Notes: generated by a model not told the origin, from the letters alone. DNA of 64,000 bases from Candidatus Defluviibacillus avedoerensis (GCA_016703665.1 JADJBS010000020.1:1046001-1110000), one strand, 5' to 3'. Shown: positions 8,321 through 17,354, counted from the first letter of the stretch. Made by a program: numbers and translations.

Positions 8321-9184
8321 GTGCTTGACACTTTGAAAAACTGGCTGTTCCCCCTTCCCCACGCCAAGGATTTGCAATGGAAGGGAGACGGTATTTCAGA
8401 CGCCTGGTTTGAGGCACATTTCAATTACGCGGCCGATGTGGTAGCTGAATGGGTAGGCAAACCGCTGCTGGAAAACGGACATACCTTGGACTTTGGGTGT
8501 GGCGATGGCATCACGGCGTTGGGGCTGATTCTCAGACACCAGGCGAGGAAATTCACGGGCGTAGACATCAGCCAGACACACAAGGGTCTGGGCAAGCTTG
8601 CGAAAGCACAGATTGGATTGGAGCGGTTGCCGCGCGAGTTAACTTTCCAGCGAATTCAGGCTGGTGAAAAGTTCCACCTGTCCGAGCCGTGCGACTTGGT
8701 GATCACCTGGTCCACGTTTGAACACATTGAACTGCCCTACATGGCAGGCGTGCTGGACAACATCCGCAGAGCCTTGAATCCGGACGGCATGTTCTTTCTG
8801 CAGATCAATCCCTTGTATTTTTCGCCTTTTGGGTCACATTTGAGTCGGTTCAATCTGCCGCCCTGGGCCCATCTACTCTGGACACCGCAGCAAGTCACAG
8901 ACGCAGTCATGTCCTTTGCGGGGGAAATCCCCTCGGACGAGCTGGAAGAGAACTTTCACAAACGAGATTTCTCTGCTTACAAGCAGTTCGTTTTGAATGA
9001 ATACCATCAACTCAACCAGTTGACGACCAGCCAACTGGTTCAACTGCTCAAAGACAGCGGGTTTGAACTGGTGCGAGAAGGCTATGGTCGGGTGAGTTTG
9101 CCTGCGCCCGCTGAACTGCTGGAACGGTTCAGTGAGCACGATTTGCTGACGGACGAGGTGCGACTGCTGCTGCGCAAGTGTTGA
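8321..9184 (+). CDS. Class I SAM-dependent methyltransferase, substrate unknown
   Basis: A 287-residue protein starting at GTG 8321. The SAM-binding motif I is DFGCGDGITALGL at about residues 57-69, motif II includes the acidic residue in FTGVDIS, and ITWSTFEHIELP at about 128-139 is motif IV of the methyltransferase type 11 family. There is no signal peptide or membrane span. It stands alone on the plus strand between the glyQ operon and ruvB, and nothing nearby identifies its substrate; a link to surface polysaccharide synthesis is only a guess. Confidence 0.8.
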   Translation: MLDTLKNWLFPLPHAKDLQWKGDGISDAWFEAHFNYAADVVAEWVGKPLLENGHTLDFGCGDGITALGLILRHQARKFTGVDISQTHKGLGKLAKAQIGLERLPRELTFQRIQAGEKFHLSEPCDLVITWSTFEHIELPYMAGVLDNIRRALNPDGMFFLQINPLYFSPFGSHLSRFNLPPWAHLLWTPQQVTDAVMSFAGEIPSDELEENFHKRDFSAYKQFVLNEYHQLNQLTTSQLVQLLKDSGFELVREGYGRVSLPAPAELLERFSEHDLLTDEVRLLLRKC

Positions 9185-9196
9185 GCTTGGAGAAAT

Positions 9197-10255
9197 TCAA
9201 GCGCCGAACAAACCACCTTCCACCGCTGGCGGCGTCACACCCAGGTGCCTGAAAGCGGCCAGGGTGGCGATGCGACCGCGTGGGGTGCGCTGCAGGTAGC
9301 CCTGCTGGATCAGGTACGGCTCGATCACATCTTCAATGGTTTCGCGCTCCTCGCCAATGCTGGCAGCGATGTTGTCCAGGCCCACAGGGCCGCCGTCAAA
9401 GCGGTGAATCACTGCCTCCAGCAGCTTGCGGTCCATCACATCGAAGCCTTGCGGGTCCACGTCCAGCATGGTCAGGGCCAGCTTGGCGACATCCACATCA
9501 ATGATGCCTTTGCCTTTGACGTCTGCATAGTCACGAACCCGGCGCAACAGGCGGTTAGCAATGCGGGGGGTGCCACGGCTGCGGCGTGCAATCTCGAACC
9601 CACCTTCATCATCACACGGCACATTGAGCAGGCCTGAGCTGCGCTTGACGATGCGGGCCAGTTCCTCTGGCGTGTAAAACTCCAACCGGGAGACAATGCC
9701 AAAGCGGTCGCGCAAGGGGTTGGTGAGCATGCCCGCACGGGTGGTGGCGCCCACCAGGGTGAAGGGCTGCAGATCCAGCTTGATGCTTCGCGCCGCCGGA
9801 CCTTCACCGATCATGATGTCGATCTGGTAATCCTCCAACGCGGGGTAGAGCACTTCTTCCACCACCGGGCTCAGGCGATGGATTTCGTCAATGAACAGAA
9901 CGTCGTTTTTCTCCAGGTTGGTCAGCAGCGCAGCCAAATCCTTGGGTTTTTCAAGCACCGGACCACTGGTCTGGCGCAAATTGACGCCCAGTTCCTGGGC
10001 AATGATGTGGCTGAGAGTGGTTTTACCCAGACCCGGCGGGCCGAACAGCAGCACATGATCCAGCGCCTCGTTGCGCATTTTGGCCGCGCCAATGAATATC
10101 TCCAGTTGCTCGCGCACCTTGACCTGGCCCACATAGTCATGCAGCAGCTTGGGGCGCAGGGCACGCTCAATGGCCTCTTCTTGTGGCGAAGCGGGTGCGG
10201 CCGTCACCATGCGCCTGGGCGTGGAAGGAGAGAAGTCGTCGGTTTGAATGCTCAC
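9197..10255 (-). CDS. ruvB: Holliday junction branch migration ATPase RuvB
   Basis: A RuvB AAA+ motor that drives branch migration with RuvA. With the start at GTG 10255 it has 352 residues and begins VSIQTDDFSPS, as in related bacteria; the frame also allows a TTG start at 10282, nine codons upstream. Neither start has a convincing Shine-Dalgarno sequence. Walker A is GPPGLGKTT (residues 72-80), Walker B is DEIH at about 123-126, and the C-terminal winged helix ends in the expected TPRGR region. ruvA lies about 1.5 kb away, separated by the carbonic anhydrase gene, so ruvA and ruvB are not in one tight operon here. Confidence 0.96.
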   Translation of the reverse strand: MSIQTDDFSPSTPRRMVTAAPASPQEEAIERALRPKLLHDYVGQVKVREQLEIFIGAAKMRNEALDHVLLFGPPGLGKTTLSHIIAQELGVNLRQTSGPVLEKPKDLAALLTNLEKNDVLFIDEIHRLSPVVEEVLYPALEDYQIDIMIGEGPAARSIKLDLQPFTLVGATTRAGMLTNPLRDRFGIVSRLEFYTPEELARIVKRSSGLLNVPCDDEGGFEIARRSRGTPRIANRLLRRVRDYADVKGKGIIDVDVAKLALTMLDVDPQGFDVMDRKLLEAVIHRFDGGPVGLDNIAASIGEERETIEDVIEPYLIQQGYLQRTPRGRIATLAAFRHLGVTPPAVEGGLFGA

Positions 10256-10409
10256 AGCAGCGGTGTAGTTGGATTGGTCCAAAAAATGGCCTCGCCAGAC
10301 TATACCGCTGCCGCTCTTTGGGGTTGCCGCTCAAGATTCCGCCGAAAATGGCCGATAAAGAGCCAGAGGGCTCAAAGCCCGATTTTTGACTCATTCCCAG
10401 GATTGCCTC

Positions 10410-11609
10410 ATGCCCAAGTCCGCATCAACCACATTGCCCACCCGTTTGCTGACGTGGCGCTGGCCCTTGTGTGCGCTGTTCGTGTTGGCCGGTGTGGCTC
10501 TTCAGGCCCGTGCAAATGACCCGGAACCCAAGAAACTGACCGTCATTCAGCCCAATGCCTTGAAAGCCAAAGCAGAGGCAGCTGGCACCATCATCAAGCA
10601 CGAGCCCATTTCCAAAGACCAGCTCAAAGAAACCATCCAGGGGGCCAAAGGCAAGAGCCAAAGTGTCAACCTGGTGGTCAATGACAAAGGCGCCAGTTCT
10701 CATGCTGCACCTGCGGCAGCGCCAAGCATTCACGCCCCTGCGGCACCAAGCTACACAAAGACCACGGCGGCGCCCATCGTGCGCCTGGATGACGGCCACC
10801 CGAGCGGACGCCTGCCCAACCCAGTAGACAGCCAGACCAGCCGTCAGTACATCCGCGCCAAAGCTGCTGCCATGACGGGGCACACGCCAGCCACAGCAGG
10901 GGCAGGAGATCACGGCAGCGGGCATGACATTCACTGGGCTTATGAGGGCGAAGGTGGCCCTCAGGCATGGGGCAAGCTGAAACCGGAATTTGAAACCTGT
11001 GCAGTGGGCAAGCGCCAGTCGCCAATTCATATCGAGAGCGCCAGCACGCTTCAGGGACCGGCAGAAGCGTTGACGCTCAACTACTGGGCCAGCAACGGCA
11101 CGGTGGTCAACAACGGGCACACCATCCAGGTGGATGTGGAGGGTGACAACTCGATGTCCGTGCGCGGCACCACCTACAAATTGGTGCAATTCCACTTTCA
11201 CCACCCCTCCGAGGAACGCGTCAACTACAAGGGGTTTTCGATGGTGGCACACTTGGTTCATAAGAGTGCTGATGGCCAACTCGCTGTCCTGGCGGTCTTG
11301 ATAGACCCTGGAACCAGTAACAGCCTGATGGAAAAAGTCTGGACCTACATGCCGCTGGACTCTGGCGACAAGGTGCGCATGCCCATCGGGCTGATCGACA
11401 TCAACGAATTTCTACCCAAAGACAAACGCTACTTTCAGTTCATGGGTTCGCTGACCACGCCACCCTGCTCAGAAGGTGTGCTGTGGCAGGTGTTCAAGCA
11501 ACCAGTGACCGCCAGCCGGGAGCAGATCAGGCTGTTCAGCCAGCTGTTCCCCAACAATGCGAGGCCTGTGCAGCCGGTGAATGGCCGAGTTGTACGAGAG
11601 GCGCAATAG
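10410..11609 (+). CDS. Periplasmic alpha-carbonic anhydrase with a long N-terminal extension
   Basis: A 399-residue protein starting at ATG 10410, with AGGA about 7 bases upstream. A signal peptide covers residues 1-35 (hydrophobic PLCALFVLAGVALQARA). Residues 36-170 are an Ala/Lys/Pro-rich region with no recognisable fold. The alpha-CA domain occupies about 172-390: IHWAYEG near 174, QSPIHI at 203-208, zinc ligands H262 and H264 in FHFHH and H281 in AHLVH, and GSLTTPPCSE near 345. It hydrates CO2 in the periplasm. The extension is much longer than in typical bacterial alpha-CAs of about 220-250 residues and could attach the enzyme to the envelope. Confidence 0.92.
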   Translation: MPKSASTTLPTRLLTWRWPLCALFVLAGVALQARANDPEPKKLTVIQPNALKAKAEAAGTIIKHEPISKDQLKETIQGAKGKSQSVNLVVNDKGASSHAAPAAAPSIHAPAAPSYTKTTAAPIVRLDDGHPSGRLPNPVDSQTSRQYIRAKAAAMTGHTPATAGAGDHGSGHDIHWAYEGEGGPQAWGKLKPEFETCAVGKRQSPIHIESASTLQGPAEALTLNYWASNGTVVNNGHTIQVDVEGDNSMSVRGTTYKLVQFHFHHPSEERVNYKGFSMVAHLVHKSADGQLAVLAVLIDPGTSNSLMEKVWTYMPLDSGDKVRMPIGLIDINEFLPKDKRYFQFMGSLTTPPCSEGVLWQVFKQPVTASREQIRLFSQLFPNNARPVQPVNGRVVREAQ

Positions 11610-11610
11610 T

Positions 11611-11690
11611 AAGCCCCCACGCTCGCCGCTGCGCGTGCTTCGCTGCCCCCTGAGGGGGCCGTGCCTTGCTTGGGGCGGCCCGGCGCTGCG
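11611..11690. repeat. GC-rich intergenic repeat typical of Comamonadaceae
   Basis: The stretch beginning AAGCCCCCACGCTCGCCGCT and ending in GGGGCGGCCCGGCGC looks like a dispersed repeat I associate with intergenic spaces in Comamonadaceae genomes. It contains the hairpin GCCCCC-TGA-GGGGGC at 11645-11659, which could end transcription of both the carbonic anhydrase gene and the convergent ruvA. Recognition is from memory of the pattern; only one copy lies in this window. Confidence 0.55.
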
Positions 11691-11727
11691 GCTATTGCTG
11701 TGAGCACCCTCGCTTGCCACTCCGGCT

Positions 11728-12303
11728 TTATTTCGACAGGGATTTCAGCGCGAGCTTGATGCCTTCGCTGACGCCGACGTCAGCCGGCAGCAGCTTCAAC
11801 GCAGCAGTGGCCTCTTTGTCGTTATAGCCTAGGGCCATCAACGCTTGCTGGATGTCGTTGTGGGCATCGGCGACCACCACTCCGGTCAGGCCACCCAGGT
11901 CTGCGCCCAACTTGCCTTTGAGCTCTAGCAGCAGCCGCTCCGCCGTTTTTTTGCCGATGCCCGGTACTTTGACCAGTCGGCCTGCCTCCTGGCGGGTCAC
12001 GGCCTGCGACAGCTCTGCCACGCTCATGCCTGACAGCACAGAGAGTGCCGTCCTGGGCCCGACCCCCGAGATCTTGATGAGCTGCCGAAAAGCCTCGCGC
12101 TCGGTACCTGACGCAAAGCCATAAAGAATCTGTGCATCTTCGCGCACCACAAAATGGGTTAACAGCGAGGTTTTTTCGCCTACAGCGGGCAGGTTGTAGA
12201 AGGTGCTCATGGGCACATCCACCTCGTAGCCCACGCCATGGCAATCCAGCAGCACCTGCGGCGGATTCTTTTCGAGCAGGGTGCCAGTCAATTTACCAAT
12301 CAT
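11728..12303 (-). CDS. ruvA: Holliday junction DNA-binding protein RuvA
   Basis: A 191-residue RuvA, starting MIGKLTGTLLEKN at ATG 12303; the frame runs on upstream, but similarity to the family begins here. The N-terminal OB fold (about 1-62) is followed by two helix-hairpin-helix motifs near 70-130 (ISGVGPRTAL and VPGIGKKTAERL) that grip the junction, then a flexible linker and the C-terminal RuvB-binding domain (about 140-191). The gene is divergent from the PhoH-like gene, with a 34-base gap. Confidence 0.96.
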   Translation of the reverse strand: MIGKLTGTLLEKNPPQVLLDCHGVGYEVDVPMSTFYNLPAVGEKTSLLTHFVVREDAQILYGFASGTEREAFRQLIKISGVGPRTALSVLSGMSVAELSQAVTRQEAGRLVKVPGIGKKTAERLLLELKGKLGADLGGLTGVVVADAHNDIQQALMALGYNDKEATAALKLLPADVGVSEGIKLALKSLSK

Positions 12304-12337
12304 GGCGAAGCTTTCAACGCGGGTGACAATACAGGCC

Positions 12338-13291
12338 ATGATTGTGCGTCACACCTTTACCCCGCTGAACAACCATCGCCTGTCCACCCTGTGCGGGCCC
12401 ATGGACGAGCATTTGCGCAGCATCGAGATGGCCCTCAGCGTGAAAGTGGCACACCGGCATGAGCAGTTCAAGGTAGAAGGCCCCAAAGCCAAAGCGCAGC
12501 GCGCGATGGAGGTGCTGCAGGCCTTGTACGAAATGACCACCCGCCCAGTGGACGCCGCCCAGGTGCAGCTGGTGCTGGCGGAAGACTCGTCCATGCGGCT
12601 GGTTGAAGGCGCCGACGGCAGCCTGGGCCTGACCACAAGGCGCACCAATTTGCGCGCCCGCACGCCCACCCAAAGCATTTACCTGGACAACATCGCCCAG
12701 CACGACATAACCTTTGGCATCGGGCCCGCCGGCACGGGCAAGACCTTTTTGGCCGTGGCCTGCGCTGTGGACGCTCTGGAGCGCAGCGCAGTGCAGCGGA
12801 TTGTGCTGACGCGCCCGGCCGTTGAGGCCGGTGAAAAGTTGGGGTTCCTGCCCGGGGACTTAAGCCAGAAGGTAGACCCCTATTTGCGCCCCTTGTATGA
12901 CGCCTTGTACGATCTGATGGGCTTTGAGCGCGTTCAAAAAGCTTTTGAACGCAACGCGCTGGAGATTGCGCCGCTGGCCTTCATGCGGGGGAGAACGCTG
13001 AACCATGCTTTTGTCATTCTGGACGAGGCTCAGAACACCACACCCGAGCAGATGAAGATGTTTTTGACGCGCATCGGCTTTGGCACCAAATGCGTGGTGA
13101 CCGGTGACGTCAGCCAGATTGACCTGCCCAAGGGCAGCCTGAGCGGCTTGGTGGATGCAGAACGCGTGTTGCGCCGGGTTCAGGGCATTGCCATGACCCG
13201 GTTTACCAGTGCCGATGTGGTTCGCCATCCGCTGGTTGCGCGTATTGTGGACGCTTACGATGGCGTCAGAAAACGCAGCGAAAAACTTTAA
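12338..13291 (+). CDS. ybeZ: PhoH-like ATPase (PhoL/YbeZ type)
   Basis: A 317-residue PhoH-like protein from ATG 12338 with AGG six bases upstream. The P-loop GPAGTGKT is at residues 129-136, followed by the RPAVEAGEKLGFLPGD segment, and the Walker B VILDEAQNTT lies near 225. An N-terminal KH-like region precedes the ATPase. The family works with the rRNA-processing endonuclease YbeY, encoded next (gap 71 bases), so the pair probably acts in rRNA maturation and ribosome quality control. Confidence 0.93.
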   Translation: MIVRHTFTPLNNHRLSTLCGPMDEHLRSIEMALSVKVAHRHEQFKVEGPKAKAQRAMEVLQALYEMTTRPVDAAQVQLVLAEDSSMRLVEGADGSLGLTTRRTNLRARTPTQSIYLDNIAQHDITFGIGPAGTGKTFLAVACAVDALERSAVQRIVLTRPAVEAGEKLGFLPGDLSQKVDPYLRPLYDALYDLMGFERVQKAFERNALEIAPLAFMRGRTLNHAFVILDEAQNTTPEQMKMFLTRIGFGTKCVVTGDVSQIDLPKGSLSGLVDAERVLRRVQGIAMTRFTSADVVRHPLVARIVDAYDGVRKRSEKL

Positions 13292-13362
13292 TACAGTATT
13301 TTGATAGCAAACTTTCCATATCTGTATTGTCCGAAAAGGCCGAAGCAATCATAATTCCACGC

Positions 13363-13815
13363 ATGCCGCTCCTCCCCCTGAGCTTGTCTCTCCAGTTTGC
13401 CCAATTTGCCGAAGCACATGAGCACAGAGTTACGCTGACGCGCCACCGGGTGACTCGCTGGCTCAAGCATGCTTTGGCCGCCCCTGCAGAAATCACCGTG
13501 CGAATCGTGGATACCGCCGAAGGGCGTGCACTGAACAGGGACTACCGCCATAGAGACTACGCCACCAACGTATTGACTTTTGACTACGCCCAAAGCCCAG
13601 TGGTCTGCGCTGACTTGGTGTTGTGCGCCCCCGTGGTGAAGAACGAAGCGCTCGAACAGGGCAAAACCCTGGTTGCACACTACGCTCATTTGTTGGTGCA
13701 CGGCGCGCTCCACGCCCAAGGCTGGGACCATGAGACCAACGCCAAAGATGCACGCGCCATGGAGGCAAAGGAGATGGAAGTTTTGCGCGGCCTGGGTTTT
13801 GACTCCCCTTATTGA
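13363..13815 (+). CDS. ybeY: Endoribonuclease YbeY, 16S rRNA maturation
   Basis: A 150-residue protein starting MPLLPLSLSLQFAQF at ATG 13363; an upstream TTG in frame adds 12 residues without family similarity. The zinc site is the YbeY signature H113-G-A-L-H117-A-Q-G-W-D-H123. TNVLTFDY near residue 68 is also conserved. It is a metal-dependent single-strand RNase needed for 16S 3'-end processing, and its location after the PhoH-like gene is the usual arrangement. Confidence 0.95.
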   Translation: MPLLPLSLSLQFAQFAEAHEHRVTLTRHRVTRWLKHALAAPAEITVRIVDTAEGRALNRDYRHRDYATNVLTFDYAQSPVVCADLVLCAPVVKNEALEQGKTLVAHYAHLLVHGALHAQGWDHETNAKDARAMEAKEMEVLRGLGFDSPY

Positions 13816-13834
13816 AGGATACAAACCTTGCCTG

Positions 13835-13873
13835 CTGTTTAAATAAACAGATCGGTAGCCTTAAAATCCGATC
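13835..13873. promoter_or_regulatory. Two adjoining inverted repeats upstream of rfbB
   Basis: CTGTTTAAATAAACAG (13835-13850) has 7-base arms, and GATCGG (13850-13855) pairs with CCGATC (13868-13873) around an AT-rich centre. They fill the 109-base gap before the rhamnose operon. They could be an operator or a terminator for ybeY plus promoter elements for rfbB; no well-matched -35/-10 pair is evident. Confidence 0.35.
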
Positions 13874-13924
13874 TCCAGGCCGAACAAAGATGTCGGACCT
13901 GACTGCTAAAGAATCGAGAGAACA

Positions 13925-15010
13925 ATGATCGTGGTGACAGGCGGCGCTGGCTTTATCGGCTCCAATTTTGTGCTGGACTGGCTGGACGCCCATGACGAGA
14001 GCGTCATCAACATCGACAAACTCACCTACGCAGGCAATGCGGCCAACCTGGCGTCCTTGGCGGGCGACAAACGCCACCAGTTGATCCAGGGCGATATTGG
14101 CGACACTGCGCTGTGGGAGAAACTGCTTGCCGAGCATCGCCCCCGGGCCGTGGTCAATTTTGCAGCTGAATCGCACGTAGACCGCTCCATCCTGGGGCCA
14201 GACGCCTTTATACAAACCAACATCGTGGGCAGCTTCAAGATGCTGGAAGCCCTGCGAGCTTACTGGTCCAAGCTACCGGCTGATCAAGCCTCAGCGTTCC
14301 GCTTGCTGCATGTTTCCACCGACGAGGTCTATGGCTCGCTGTCCCCTACTGACTCAGCGTTTACCGAAGAACACAAGTACGAGCCCAACAGCCCCTACTC
14401 CGCCAGCAAGGCCGCCAGCGACCACCTGGTACGTGCCTACCACCACACCTACGGTCTGCCCGTCCTGACGACCAATTGCTCCAACAACTACGGCCCTTAC
14501 CACTTCCCCGAGAAACTCATTCCCCTGATGATCGTCAACGCCCTGGCAGGCAAAGCCCTGCCTGTGTATGGCGACGGCATGCAAATCCGGGACTGGCTCT
14601 ACGTCAAGGACCACTGCAGCGCCATCCGGCGGGTACTGGAGGCGGGAAGAGTGGGAGAAACCTACAACGTCGGCGGCTGGAACGAAAAGCCCAACATCGA
14701 CATCGTCAAAACCATCTGCCAATTGCTCGACGAGATGCGTCCGCGCAGCGATGGGCTGTCTTACGCCACCCAGATCAGCTATGTCACCGACCGCCCCGGT
14801 CATGACCGCCGCTACGCCATTGACGCCCGCAAGATCGAGCAGGAACTCGGCTGGCGCCCCGCTGAAACCTTTGACACAGGCATCCGTAAAACGGTGGAAT
14901 GGTATTTGCAGCACCCCGATTGGGTCTCCCAGATTCAAAGCGGCGCCTACCGCGACTGGGTCAACGCCAATTACGCCGATCGCGCCGGGATGGACAAGGC
15001 CTGCGCATGA
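13925..15010 (+). CDS. rfbB: dTDP-glucose 4,6-dehydratase
   Basis: A 361-residue extended SDR enzyme; step 2 of dTDP-L-rhamnose synthesis. The NAD-binding GGAGFIG is at residues 6-12, the catalytic TDE triad at 132-134, and the YSASK pair (Y158, K162) follows. Ribosome binding site GAGAG lies about 5 bases upstream of ATG 13925. First gene of rfbB-D-A-C; its stop overlaps the rfbD start. Confidence 0.97.
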   Translation: MIVVTGGAGFIGSNFVLDWLDAHDESVINIDKLTYAGNAANLASLAGDKRHQLIQGDIGDTALWEKLLAEHRPRAVVNFAAESHVDRSILGPDAFIQTNIVGSFKMLEALRAYWSKLPADQASAFRLLHVSTDEVYGSLSPTDSAFTEEHKYEPNSPYSASKAASDHLVRAYHHTYGLPVLTTNCSNNYGPYHFPEKLIPLMIVNALAGKALPVYGDGMQIRDWLYVKDHCSAIRRVLEAGRVGETYNVGGWNEKPNIDIVKTICQLLDEMRPRSDGLSYATQISYVTDRPGHDRRYAIDARKIEQELGWRPAETFDTGIRKTVEWYLQHPDWVSQIQSGAYRDWVNANYADRAGMDKACA

Positions 15011-15897
15011 AGATTCTTCTGTTCGGTAAAGGCGGCCAAGTCGGCTGGGAGCTTCAACGCAGCCTGTCACCCCTGGGTGAGTTGATCGCACTGGACTTTG
15101 ACAGCACCGATTTTTGTGGCGACTTCACTAACCTAAGCGGACTGAGCAATACCGTCGCGCACATCCAACCCGATGTCATCGTCAATGCAGCCGCCCACAC
15201 GGCCGTGGACAAGGCTGAAAGTGAGCCAGACTTGGCCCGCACCTTGAACGCCTTGGCCCCAGCTGCCCTGGCCCAGGCTGCGGCAAAGTGCCAAGCACTG
15301 ATGGTTCACTACTCCACCGACTATGTGTTTGACGGCAGCGGTACCCTGCCCTGGCGTGAAACCGATGCCACCGGCCCACTCAGCGTCTATGGTGCCACCA
15401 AGCTGGAAGGTGAGCAGCTGATCGCGCAGCACTGCGCCAGGCACCTGATCTTCAGAACCAGCTGGGTCTACGCCGCCCGGGGCGGGAACTTTGCCAAGAC
15501 CATGCTGCGTCTGGCCAAAGAGAAAGACCGCCTGACCGTGATTGACGACCAGACGGGTGCTCCCACAGGGGCTGACCTGCTGGCCGACGTAACAGCGCAT
15601 GCCATCCGGCAAGTGATGCAAAGCAAAGCCGGTTGGGGGCTGTACCACCTGGTGGCTGGAGGGCAAACATCCTGGCATGGTTACGCTGAATTTGTGCTGG
15701 CCGAGAGCCTTCGCCATCAGCCCGACTTGCAACTGGCAGCCAAGGCAGTAGATGCAGTCCCCACCAGTGCGTTCCCCACACCTGCCAAGCGCCCCCACAA
15801 CTCGCGCCTGGATACCCAAAAAATCAAGACCACCTTTGGCTTGGCCTTGCCTCAGTGGCAGGCTGGTGTTTCGCGCATGCTGAAAGAAGTTTTATGA
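15007..15897 (+). CDS. rfbD: dTDP-4-dehydrorhamnose reductase
   Basis: A 296-residue reductase; last step of dTDP-L-rhamnose synthesis. It starts MKILLFGKGGQVGW with the nucleotide-binding GKGGQVG at 7-13; STDYVFDG (around 101-108) and YGATKLEGE with the catalytic Tyr/Lys follow. The start ATG 15007 overlaps the rfbB stop (ATGA), so translation is coupled. The frame is open upstream inside rfbB, but that part has no similarity to the family. Confidence 0.97.
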   Translation: MKILLFGKGGQVGWELQRSLSPLGELIALDFDSTDFCGDFTNLSGLSNTVAHIQPDVIVNAAAHTAVDKAESEPDLARTLNALAPAALAQAAAKCQALMVHYSTDYVFDGSGTLPWRETDATGPLSVYGATKLEGEQLIAQHCARHLIFRTSWVYAARGGNFAKTMLRLAKEKDRLTVIDDQTGAPTGADLLADVTAHAIRQVMQSKAGWGLYHLVAGGQTSWHGYAEFVLAESLRHQPDLQLAAKAVDAVPTSAFPTPAKRPHNSRLDTQKIKTTFGLALPQWQAGVSRMLKEVL

Positions 15898-16805
15898 ACA
15901 ACCGCCATCGGTCTAACCGCAAAGGCATCATCCTCGCTGGTGGCTCGGGCACCCGGTTGCACCCCGCCACGCTGGCCATCAGCAAGCAGCTGTTGCCGGT
16001 GTACGACAAACCAATGATTTATTACCCTTTGAGCACCCTGATGCTCGGGGGCATGCAGGACATCCTGATCATCTCGACCCCGCAAGACGTGCCGCGCTTT
16101 CAGCAATTGCTGGGAGACGGAACCCGCTGGGGCCTGAACATCAGCTATGCGGAGCAACCCAGCCCAGATGGTCTGGCGCAGGCGTTCACCATTGGCGAGA
16201 AGTTCATTGGCAATGCAAGCAGCGCACTGGTGCTGGGAGACAACATTTATTACGGTCACGACTTTGCGCAGTTGCTCAACAGCGCAGATACCTTGACGTC
16301 GGGTGCCACGGTGTTTGCTTACCATGTACATGACCCCGAACGTTTTGGTGTGGTCAGTTTTGATGCGAGTGGCAAGGCCAGGACGATTGAAGAAAAACCT
16401 GTCAACCCCAAGAGCAACTTTGCGGTGACGGGCCTGTATTACTACGACAACCAGGTGGTGGACATTGCCAAGGCGGTTCAGCCCAGTGCGCGTGGTGAAT
16501 ACGAAATCACCTCGATCAACCAGGCTTACCTGGATGCTGGCAAGCTGAATGTCCAGATCATGAAGCGTGGCTATGCGTGGCTGGACACAGGCACCCATGA
16601 GAGCCTTCTGGAGGCAGGGCAGTTCATCGCCACGCTGGAACACCGGCAAGGCCTGAAGGTCGCCTGCCCTGAAGAGATTGCCTGGCGCAAAGGTTTCATC
16701 ACTTCCGACAAGTTGGCCGAGCTTGCGCATCCCCTGGCCAAGAGTGGTTACGGCGCATACCTTCAGCGCTTGCTTAAAGAAGACAAAGAGATGCCCCTGT
16801 CATGA
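15894..16805 (+). CDS. rfbA: Glucose-1-phosphate thymidylyltransferase
   Basis: A 303-residue nucleotidyltransferase making dTDP-glucose, the first step of the pathway. The signature GGSGTRLHPAT lies at residues 16-26, followed by K31 in SKQLLPVYDKP; LGDNIYYG near 120 carries the metal-binding aspartate. The first 10 residues are a short extension. Start ATG 15894 overlaps the rfbD stop (ATGA). Confidence 0.97.
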   Translation: MNNRHRSNRKGIILAGGSGTRLHPATLAISKQLLPVYDKPMIYYPLSTLMLGGMQDILIISTPQDVPRFQQLLGDGTRWGLNISYAEQPSPDGLAQAFTIGEKFIGNASSALVLGDNIYYGHDFAQLLNSADTLTSGATVFAYHVHDPERFGVVSFDASGKARTIEEKPVNPKSNFAVTGLYYYDNQVVDIAKAVQPSARGEYEITSINQAYLDAGKLNVQIMKRGYAWLDTGTHESLLEAGQFIATLEHRQGLKVACPEEIAWRKGFITSDKLAELAHPLAKSGYGAYLQRLLKEDKEMPLS

Positions 16806-17347
16806 AAGTGACCGCAACAGCACTGCCAGAGGTTCTGATCATTGAGCCCAAAGTATTTGGGGACACGCGTGGGTTCTTTTTTGAGAGCTTTAACCAGAAG
16901 GCATTTCAGGAGGCCACCAGCGTGAACCTGCCCTTTGTGCAGGACAACCATTCCCGTTCGGCCAAGGGCGTGCTTCGGGGCTTGCATTACCAGATCCAGC
17001 AAGCTCAGGGCAAGTTGGTTCGAGTCGCAAGCGGTGCCGTCTTTGATGTTGCCGTTGACCTGCGTAAGTCGTCGCCCCGGTTTGGTCAATGGGTGGGGGT
17101 TGAACTGTCTGAAACCAATCATCGGCAGCTATGGGTTCCACCAGGTTTTGGCCATGGGTTTGTGGTTTTGAGTGAGTCGGCTGATTTTTTGTACAAGACC
17201 ACCGACTATTACGCGCCTGAACACGAGCGCTGCATTGTTTGGAATGACACAGAAATAGGCATTCACTGGCCTCAAGGCGTCGAACCCAAGTTGTCGGAAA
17301 AAGATCGTCAGGGACTTAGTTTAGGTTGTGCTCAAGTTTTTATATAA
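16802..17347 (+). CDS. rfbC: dTDP-4-dehydrorhamnose 3,5-epimerase
   Basis: A 181-residue cupin-type epimerase. The active-site segment RGLHYQ (about residues 59-64) holds the catalytic histidine, and the GFGHGF and DFLYKTTDYY segments complete the site. Its ATG overlaps the rfbA stop (ATGA), completing the four-gene dTDP-L-rhamnose operon, whose product presumably feeds the glycosyltransferases downstream. Confidence 0.97.
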   Translation: MKVTATALPEVLIIEPKVFGDTRGFFFESFNQKAFQEATSVNLPFVQDNHSRSAKGVLRGLHYQIQQAQGKLVRVASGAVFDVAVDLRKSSPRFGQWVGVELSETNHRQLWVPPGFGHGFVVLSESADFLYKTTDYYAPEHERCIVWNDTEIGIHWPQGVEPKLSEKDRQGLSLGCAQVFI

Positions 17348-17354
17348 ACAACCC

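Noticed and set aside
10425..11279. 284-codon minus-strand frame opposite the carbonic anhydrase gene
   Set aside because: The plus-strand gene has a signal peptide and complete zinc site; the antisense frame has no recognisable motif.
15852..16730. 292-codon minus-strand frame opposite rfbA
   Set aside because: rfbA is unmistakable and in operon context; the antisense translation has no family resemblance.
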